Shown here: one piece after another, positions 18,201 to 26,000 of the stretch | Layout of the letters: every line of letters starts with the position of its first letter | Position numbering within the stretch: the stretch's first letter is position 1 | Source of the DNA: Nostoc sp. 'Peltigera membranacea cyanobiont' N6 | GTDB taxonomy: Bacteria > Cyanobacteriota > Cyanobacteriia > Cyanobacteriales > Nostocaceae | Assembly (NCBI RefSeq): GCF_002949735.1 | Contig: NZ_CP026681.1 | Coordinates: 6,324,501 to 6,388,500, forward strand | Reading direction: 5' to 3' | Length of the DNA stretch: 64,000 bases | Program-made: the position numbers and the translations under genes | Notes under the pieces: model-generated | What the model was told of the DNA's origin: nothing | What the model saw: the letters and a program-made list of their open reading frames with translations, nothing else | Databases searched by the model: none

Positions 18201-19464
18201 TCTGCCCTTAACTGAACCTTTCCGTGGTCATGAAGGTGATGTCTGGTCTGTGGCCATCAGCGCCGATGGGCAGACCATTGTCAGTGGCGGTGAAGACGGC
18301 ACAGTGCGGTTGTGGAACCTCCAAGGTCAGACCTTAACTGAACCTTTCCGTGGTCATAAAAGTGAAGTCTATTCTGTGGCCATCAGCGCCGATGGGCAGA
18401 CCATTGTCAGTGGCGGTGAAGACGGCACAGTGCGGTTGTGGAACCTCCAAGGTCTGCCCTTAACTGAACCTTTCCGTGGTCATGAATGTTATGTCTGGTC
18501 TGTCGCCATTAGCGCCGATGGGCAGACCATTGTCAGTGGCGGTAGTGACGGTACAGTGCGGTTGTGGAACCTCCAAGGTCAGACCTTAGCTGAACCTTTG
18601 CGTGGTCATGGAGATTATGTCAATTCTGTCACCATCAGCGCCGATGGGCAGACCATTGTCAGTGGCGGTAAAGACGGCACAGTGCGGTTGTGGAATTTGC
18701 AAGGTCAGACCTTAGCTGAACCTTTTCCTGGTCATGAAGATTATGTCAATTCTGTCGCCATCAGCGCCGATGGGCGGACTATTGTCAGTGGCGGTAAAGA
18801 CGGCACAGTGCGGTTGTGGAACTTGCAAGGTCAGACCTTAGCTGAACCTTTCCCTGGTCATGAAGGTGATGTCATTTCTGTGGTCATCAGCGCCGATGGG
18901 CAGACCATTGTCAGTGGCGGTCTTGACGGCACTGTGCGGTTGTGGAACCTCCAAGGTCAGACCTTAGCTGAACCTTTGCGTGGTCATGAAGGTTGGGTCA
19001 TTTCTGTGGTCATCAGCGCCGATGGGCAGACCATTGTCAGTGGCGGTAGTGACGGTACTGTGCGGTTGTGGAACCTCCAAGGTCAGACCTTAGCTGAACC
19101 TTTGCGTGGTCATGAAGGTTGGGTCTATTCTGTGGCCATCAGCGCCGATGGGCAGACCGTTGTCAGTGGCGGTGAAGACGGCACAGTGCGGTTGTGGAAC
19201 CTGCAAGGTCTGCCCTTAACTGAACCTTTCCGTGGTCATGAAGGTGATGTTAGGTCTGTCGCCATCAGCGCCGATGGGCAGACCATTGTCAGTAGCGGTG
19301 AAGACGGCACTGTGCGATTGTGGCGTGGTGGTTGGTGTGCATGGTTGCAAGTCTGTTGCGACAGGTTGCGTTACCATCCCATCTTCACCAATCCGCAAAC
19401 AGAGGAAGCAAAAGCCGCTTGCGAAGTCTGCCGTAAATATGTTTGGAGTAAAGAACATGGGTAG
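15256..19464 (+). CDS. Caspase-nSTAND ATPase-WD40 repeat protein
   Basis: A 1402-residue protein. Residues 1-245 are a caspase/metacaspase (C14) domain with the catalytic dyad His79 (YFTGHG) and Cys139 (LLDCCHSG). The nSTAND-type NTPase (about 255-700) has the entry motif CPYQGLKAFEAEQKEFFFGR, Walker A GASGSGKS (294-301) and Walker B LLLVVDQFEEVF (375-386). A helical linker precedes 14 WD40 repeats of 42 residues (about 781-1360). The Cys-rich tail includes VCCDRLRYHPIFTN and ACEVCRKYVW. STAND proteins are switch ATPases: the WD40 platform senses a ligand, ATP-driven oligomerisation follows and the N-terminal effector fires. Here the effector would be a protease, as in bacterial defence or regulated cell-death systems. 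No signal peptide: cytosolic. The target and ligand are unknown. Confidence 0.93.
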   Translation: MARYALVVGITDYKSPINNLTKPATDAEAVEQVLRAHGDFENIDVLKGKVSTTKLAEALKTLLQQQAVKKEALIYFTGHGITVSDSLGTQQAYLATSDLTIVTQGKQIIEQTGGISLLSLNNLIRDSDLSSLVVLLDCCHSGYFLENNLLKTTFTAINLETNYYFIVACRPFQEAYANKSAQHSIFSTALLAGLSPEKANQHGQVTSAALFDNISAELKRSGQQPIQMGWGSSITLVTYNHQRQVQTFEVKEECPYQGLKAFEAEQKEFFFGRKQVIREILAKFNEKPFVPIIGASGSGKSSVVRAGLIPELLNNRGWRVIEPIKPGFEPLEELRTAFKQCFKQANKQKQFQTLSNNYPNNLPEIIENLPGAEKLLLVVDQFEEVFTGGASQQEKQRFIDLLTQVVEITDSRLAVVITMRADFLEPCLQYPSLTQLIQTQAVFMPPLTGVDLKDSIAEPAKLQGHSVEEGLILKIFEDVKQEPGFLPLLEFALTKLWEKRDRNQHQLTLEEYEKLGELTGALNLHAENVYLYRDFEEELPTQKRTQQEKEWIGRIFLRLVRTGEGEKDTRQRQPKATLLNIAGDDANQQQELSELLDGEAGLVKGRLLVTGKDEKGKAWIDLAHEALIEGWQQFAWWRQQDRDLRRLSDRLEDARREWVNKGENDKYLMQGGLLAEVRNSWQQLQPHLQSPQEDEDFYQRSDTHEKDHIAELERALTESRLREKAARVENLLTVQPLESLVLAIQAMGENQEKLPQQILAPVQYSLNRVMNKARVSIPLCGHEGDVISVAISADGQTIVSGGEDGTVRLWNLQGLPLTEPFRGHEGDVWSVAVSADGQTIVSGGEDGTVRLWNLQGQTLAEPFRGHEGDVRSVAISADGQTIVSGGEDCTVQLWNLQGQTLAEPFRGHESEVYSVAISADGQTIVSGGKDGTVRLWNLQGLPLTEPFRGHEGEVYSVAISADGQTIVSGGKDGTVRLWNLQGLPLTEPFRGHEGDVWSVAISADGQTIVSGGEDGTVRLWNLQGQTLTEPFRGHKSEVYSVAISADGQTIVSGGEDGTVRLWNLQGLPLTEPFRGHECYVWSVAISADGQTIVSGGSDGTVRLWNLQGQTLAEPLRGHGDYVNSVTISADGQTIVSGGKDGTVRLWNLQGQTLAEPFPGHEDYVNSVAISADGRTIVSGGKDGTVRLWNLQGQTLAEPFPGHEGDVISVVISADGQTIVSGGLDGTVRLWNLQGQTLAEPLRGHEGWVISVVISADGQTIVSGGSDGTVRLWNLQGQTLAEPLRGHEGWVYSVAISADGQTVVSGGEDGTVRLWNLQGLPLTEPFRGHEGDVRSVAISADGQTIVSSGEDGTVRLWRGGWCAWLQVCCDRLRYHPIFTNPQTEEAKAACEVCRKYVWSKEHG
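17596..19335 (+). repeat. 14 x 126-bp WD40 coding repeats, near identical
   Basis: Each unit begins GGTCATGAAGGTGATGTC or a close variant and is exactly 126 bp. Differences are concentrated in the codons after GH and before DGT, while the framework (ISADGQTIVSGG, GTVRLWNLQGQ) is almost invariant even at silent sites. This is a young, recombining repeat array. Confidence 0.93.
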
Positions 19465-19489
19465 GGGCACGGCAATGCCGTGCCCTTAC
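19461..19489. repeat. REP-like palindrome after the nSTAND gene
   Basis: GTAGGGGCACGGCAATGCCG then TGCCCTTAC, one mismatch from a perfect palindrome. It overlaps the stop region of the large gene and may also act as a transcription terminator hairpin. Confidence 0.8.
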
Positions 19490-19543
19490 AATGGTCTGTA
19501 CTTATTATCTCCAGCATTTAGGCTCAGAACTCCAGTTTTCACC

Positions 19544-19752
19544 TTCAGAACTCGGAACTCCGACCTCTGAACTCGGAACTTCAACCTCTGAACTCGGAAC
19601 TTCGACCTCTGAACTTGGAACTTCGACCTTTGAACTTGGAACTTCGACCTCCGAACTTGGAACTTCGACCTTTGAACTTGGAACTTCGACCTTTGAACTC
19701 GGAAGTTCATGCTCAGAACAGCAACATCCGAGATCCAAGGCTCAATCATGCT
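19544..19752. repeat. 21-bp tandem repeat array, right flank
   Basis: About eight units of the type GAACTTGGAACTTCGACCTCT from 19544 to 19706, ending with CAGCAACATCCGAGATCCAA that also occurs at 14323-14400. Because 21 is divisible by three, long frames open on both strands (SELGTST-type repeats), which are artefacts. Confidence 0.85.
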
Positions 19753-19815
19753 GAGTGAAGGGCGATTATTAATAGTCAATCCATAATTAACAGATACATG
19801 ATTACAATCACTTAT

Positions 19816-19975
19816 AGGATGTTTGAAAAGTATTTAGCTATGATTTTAGGCACTTATCGATCCCCCCTAACCCCCCCCTTAAAAAAGGGGGGAACCGGAG
19901 TCAAAGTCCCCCTTCTTTAAGGGGGATTTAGGGGGATCTCAAAGTATTTGAAGGAATTTATAAAGACGGCAAAAT
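19816..19975. mobile_element. MITE-like element, copy 1 of a family
   Basis: AGGATGTTTGAAAAGTATTT, then a CCCCCCTAACCCCCC/GGGGGG palindromic core (19859-19938). GCACTTATCGAT near 19849 is mirrored by ATCGATAAGT near 19973. The left half and core match the element at 48195-48372; the right arm differs. No coding capacity. Confidence 0.7.
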
Positions 19976-20091
19976 CGATAAGTCTCAAAGCCAGGTATAA
20001 AGCCTGTTTTACTTCTGAATTCTGACTCTTGAATTCAGAATTCTGTTGTGTAATCTGCAATCTTGAGGTTTTGAACTTCAGTTTTCACCTC

Positions 20092-23000
20092 TTACCACGG
20101 GCTACCAATCATAGTGAACGGTGCCCAGTAAAACGGATGGGAGAGATTACCAACAATGTTCTGTTGTAAGTAGGTTGCCATTTGGGGTTGCAAAGATACG
20201 CCTCCATTTATCCCAGTTAATTGATTACCCTCAATTCGCACTTTTCCCTGAATCATTGCTAACTGTGCTTGTTGCAATGCATCTGCTTTAATCGGTGCAG
20301 TCTTCAACTGGCTGTAAAACTCCGTCATTAGCCCTAGAGTTCCGGCATCTGAGACATACCACAAACTGGCAATGGCTGACTTCACACCCGTCTGTATCGC
20401 TAACCCGGCAAAACCTAACTCCGCTTGTTCATCCCCAAAAGCTGATTTACAAGCACTTAAAACGAGTAATTCCACCGGGGGCTTATTCCATCCCAACTGG
20501 CGGACTTGATCTAAGCGCAGTTTGGTATTATACAACTGAATATATGACTTGCTGGAGTCTCCAGACACAAAATCTACGTGAGTTGCTAGGTGAATCATCG
20601 CAAATGGATTTTGCCGCCTTTGTGCCTTGAGATTTTCTAAGGTAAAGTCTTTATTGAGTAAAAATTTGCCCTTCCATAGTTTCTGGACGATGGTAGAAAC
20701 TTCTATAGGCACAGCTTCTAAGGGATTTTGGTTTTGGTCTTGAGCAAATTCACTAGCACCCATTGCTAAGACTTGGGAGTTTTTGAGATTAACGTAGCTA
20801 GTATCAGTAAGACTGAGACTGGGTAACATTCCTATACTGTATTTTTCAATGAGAAACTGTTTCCCATCGTGGAGTGCAGCTAGGGGGATAGAACGTAAAC
20901 CTGCGTCCATCACAAAAGCCAGATTTTTAATGCCTTGCTTTTGCAACTCTGCTTCTTGGGGCAAAATTAGCCATTTATATAGTTGTTGTGATGAGATTAA
21001 ATAGCTGGTAGTGGCAGCTTTGTTAACATCTGAAATTTCATTGTAAAATTTTTGAGCTACTCGCAAAACCTTCGCTCTGGTGACACCAGGAAGCCGCTTA
21101 CGCATAGGTTTTCCTTCAGCAGTGACAAGGACTAAATCGAGGATGTCTTTATCTTTTGTCGATATATTACTGCTAGGAGTAAACTGTGCATAAATAATTG
21201 CTGGTTTGACACCTGTTTTTGCCTGAATTTCAGCAAGGGTGGCGCGTGCATCTGCCAAGGATTTGAGAGAAGTTCCGCTTGATTTTCCGAGATATTGGTC
21301 AAACTTGCGCGTAGCTTGTTCGTCTACTTCGGCAAATGCTGTGTCAACTCCAACTGAAAAATTGCTATTACGTACTGGTGGGCTAGGTAGAGGCGGCGTT
21401 AAGTCATCGGGCTTCGGATCGTTCTTTAAAGATGATGCGGTAATTATTTGAATATTGCCTTGTGTGTAATTACCAGTATAAAATCTGTTAGGCAAAATAG
21501 CATTGCCAGAGTCAGTAGTAATCGCTCCAGCAGTGCCATTGGTGTCAGCGTTACCGACTACAAAAGGTGTAGTGCCATTACCGCCGTGAACGATAGTAAC
21601 TTCGCCGCTACCAGTTCCACCAGATGTAGAGATGCTAGAATTGATGCCATTGCGATCGCTAAATGTGCCAAGAGCGCGGAAAAACCTGTTGGTTATAATA
21701 TCAACATTACCGCCAGTGCCATTACTTCCACCTTGAGCATTGATAGAAGTAACCTCAATATCATTATCTGGATCTAGCGTTATATTACCGCCATTACCAG
21801 TACTAGAACTGGAATTTAGTACTCCAGCTTTAATACTGTCTTTCGCCTCAAAAGTAATTTCTCCACCATTAGTTGTAATATCTTGAGTTACAATCGCTCC
21901 CCTAGAGCTTTGGAGGGTGACATTATTATCATTAGTGAGAATATTATTAGTAGTAACTCCTAAAGGTGCAATGAGACTGACTATTCCACCTTTTCCGTTA
22001 GTAGCGTCTGAAAATAGCGAATAGGTGAGGATAGAGCCGTTGGTAGAAGTTATATCTATATTTCCACCACTAGTACCACCTTTAGTATTGATATTAAAAG
22101 TTGTAATGTTGTTATTTGCATTCAAGCTAACTGCACCACCATTACCAGCCAAACCATTACTGGAATAAGATAATGTCTCTATGTAATCGTTACTGATACT
22201 ACCATCAGTACTAGTGAAATTTATTGCTCCACCATTACCTGTTGTACTGCCCTCAGTGCCAGAAAATACATACCCTGTAGCAATATCATTTTTAGCATTC
22301 AGCGTGATGTTGCCAGCATTACCTACTTTACCCCCATTTGCTGCTGTATCAGATGCTAGGTCAAGTGTATTAATGCCACCATCAGTACTAAAAATGTTTA
22401 TTGCACCACCATTACCTGCTGAACCAGCGCCATAAGACGAACTACCATAAGAAGAAGTAGTTGCGGACTTTATATTAATATCATTCTTGGCAGTTAAGCT
22501 GATTGCACCACCATTACCAGAAGTACCGTTACTATTACTAGAAGAATGGCTGCTGAGGTCGTTAGTGGTGATAGTACCATTTACAGCAACTAGCTTAATT
22601 GCACCTCCAGTACCACCTATACTAGAAGCATTTAAACCACCCTTTGATTCTGCGCCATCAGAAACGAGATTACTGATGTCAATATTGCCGTTGGTGCTAG
22701 TTAGGGAAACATCTCCACCAGTTGAACCATCAGAGACTATGCCACCAGTAGTAATGTTGCCAAAAGCGTTGAGCGTTATTTTACCACCAGTCCCTCCTGA
22801 TGAGTCTATTTCGCAGGAACTATAACTTCCACACAGTAAACCGCCAATAGTATTGATTCCACCATTGCTACTGATGATTTGAATTTCGCCACCTTTGTCA
22901 CCACCAGATGCGATATCAGCTGTAGTAATATTACCAGCAGCTTTGAGGGTAATGTTACCACCGTTATTAGAGCCAAGAGTATTTTGAGTGAAGAAACCCG

Positions 23001-26000
23001 CCCCACTGAAGATATTGCCGTTGGTACTAGTAAGAAAAATGTTACCACTTTGACCACTTTCGCTACTAGCTACGATCGCATCTTTCCCTGTGCTAATGTC
23101 GCCTACAGCATCAATAGTAATATTGCCACTTTTAGTAAGACCAAAGCTAGATACCCTACCAGTAGTAATTTTACCGCCACTGATAATAGAAATATCTCCT
23201 GCTGTTGTTACTTCACTTAATTGTTCCCCAGTTCCAAAATCATCTGATAAGTTAATATCTCCACTAGCTTTGAGGGTGATGTTGCCAGAAGCACTACCAT
23301 AATAAGAATAAGATTGGATAGAATTTGTATTTTCAATACCGCCGTTGTTGCTGGTAATATCGATATTTTTGCCGTTGGTTGTGATGCTGTCAGTGGTAAT
23401 TTTCTGATTTGCTAGGAGATGAATTGAGGCATTATCTGTACCTATAATTGACCCAGTTGCTGTTATTGAACCTGCTCCAGTTGGAGTTTGAATTTTTACG
23501 GGGTCGTTGAATGTGGCATTGTTAATTGTAACTGCACCGCCACCATCATTACGTCCGATGGTGATTGAACTGAAGCCATTTTGTAGGGCAGCTAAGTCAG
23601 TTGTAGTCAAATTTAAGATATTCGTACCAGTGTCAGTGGAACCGCCAAGGGTAATATTTTGACTAGGCGTGAAGGGTTGAAGTAAAAAATTACCGCTTCC
23701 GTTGAAAGAATTTGCGCCTCCCAGGAGATTAATCTCATTAGCAGTCAGGTTGATGTTTCCAGAGCCAGCGAAAACTGAACCTCCACTGGTAAAATTAATG
23801 CTGCCATTGTTGCTGCTAATGGTAATGTTACCGCCACCTGTAGTCCCATCAGTGCGAATACTTTGAGTGTTGATATCATCTTGAGCATTAAGATTGACAC
23901 TGCCACCAAAACCGTTTGGTGAATAGACATCTATTGATGGGAATGGTGCTGCTGCTACGCCGATATTTATTCCACCACCGCTATTTACCAAAATATTACC
24001 AGGAGTATTAGCGATCGCATCCAGTTGTCCCCCAACTGTAATATCCCCGCTAGTAGTATTGAGAGTAATATTCCCTCCTTTTGTAGCGGTGGGAGAACCT
24101 GCACTAATACTCGTTGCAATATCTATACCATTATTTGCTTGGAGTGTTATATTTCCACTGGTGTTATTGCCATCGCTAACTATCGCATTGGTAAAATTAA
24201 TATTGCCAGCAGATGTAATGTTGATATCGCCCCCATTACCAGTGCCATTCCCATAAGAGAATAAACCATTACCAGCAAGGTTGCCAGTACTGGAAGTCAA
24301 GGTAATATTGCCACCATTGCTGGAACCTAGATTGCTAAAAATATTACCCAGAGATAGACTACTTCCTAGAATAGAGATGTTTTTCCCTGCTGATGTAATC
24401 TGGCCTGATGTGACTGAACCGTTACTCGCATTGATGGTTGTAGTACCTACTCCAGTCAAGGTTAGTGGACTGTTAAAGTTGATATTGCCAGTGGTGGTAA
24501 TGTTACCTGGGACGGTTGTATTTGCGCCAGTAATATTGAGGCTAGCTAGAGGATTTGTACTACCAACGTTATCACCAAAGCTAATATTGCCTGCACCAGC
24601 AGCAAGACTCAAATTACCAGCCCCATCTATTGTATTTGCGAAGCTGATGTTAGCATTACCAGAGTTAAGCGCAACATTAGCACCATTGCCAATTAAGACT
24701 TTATTCAGGAAGTTGATGGGTTGATTATTGTTAGTGATACCTGCGTTCAGGGTAGTTGTGGGAGCTTTGAGAGTAACTGAAGCGTTATTTGTGCCTGTAA
24801 TTGCACCGTTAACAAAAATATTACTAAGAGAAGTAATTGTGACAGGGTTGTTGAATGTGACGGGGTTGATTGTAATTGCGCCACTACCATCATTACGTCC
24901 GATGGTGATGGAATTGAAGCCATTTTGTAAAACGGCTAGTTCTGATGTAGTGAGGTCTAATGTTCCAGTACCACTATCGCTAGTTCCGCCAAGGGTGATA
25001 TCTTTACCAGGCGTGAAGGGTTGCAGCAGTAAATTACCAGTGCCAATAATTGGATTTCCCAATGATGATGAATTGGGATTAATCTCATCTGCTGTTAGGG
25101 TGAGATTATTGCTGCCAGCATCTAGCTTACCACCAAATGAAATCTTACCTGTTCTGGCATTGAAGATAGTATTACCAGTTAAAGTAATAATGCCACTTAG
25201 GTCGATATCCCCGTTAGCGGTGGTGATATTATTGGGAGCGGTAATATTTTTTGACTCAACTATAAAACTATTCAATGGCTGTGTGTTGCCAATATCACCT
25301 TTAAGTACAACGTCGCCGACACCTGCACCAGTGGTAAGTTTCAAGCTATGAGAACCATTAACCGTACCATTTAACGCGATCGCATTACCTGAACCTGCGT
25401 TGAAAATGGCATCATTGTTAAGAGTCAGTGGACTGGTAATACTGATATTACTATTTGTGGTGATGTTGCCAGAGACGTTTGTGTTAGCAGCACTGGTGAT
25501 AGTAAGGCTAGTGAGTGGAGTTATCCCACCAATAATACCGCCAAAGTTAATGTTACCTGTCCCAGCAGTTAGGATTAAATCGTTATATCCACTGTTATCT
25601 CCATCAACTGTGGTAGCAAAGTTAATATTTCCTGAGCTACTGCTACCAGTGCTAAAAGTGACATCACTGCCAAGGATAACTTTACCATTCAAGTTGATGT
25701 CGTTGCCTTTGGTGGTTAAATTGCCAGTAGTGATGCGATTAGGAGCAGTAAGTGCGATCGCTCCGCCAGTTCCATTAGTAGAATTAGCATCTATGGAACC
25801 TGTAATAATATCGTTCGTAGCTCTAAGAGTGACAAAACCACCATTGCCGGAAGTGGAACTAGTTGTCAGATTGCTAATATTAATTGAACCACCAGTGGTT
25901 TGAGCATCGATATTACCACTACTGTTAGTTCCGCCTGCATATATTCCCCCGGTGCTAATATTTCCTGCTGCCCGCAGAGTCACTGTCTTACCTGTTGGAG

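Noticed and set aside
19491..19779. Open frames on both strands with SELGTST or VEVPSSK repeats
   Set aside because: They are translations of a 21-bp tandem repeat; both strands are open because the period is a multiple of three.
22214..25903. Many long plus-strand open frames opposite the FHA-CHAT gene
   Set aside because: They arise because the repetitive Gly/Asn/Thr-rich gene lacks antisense stops; they encode Pro/Val/Leu-rich low-complexity sequence and overlap a clear minus-strand gene.
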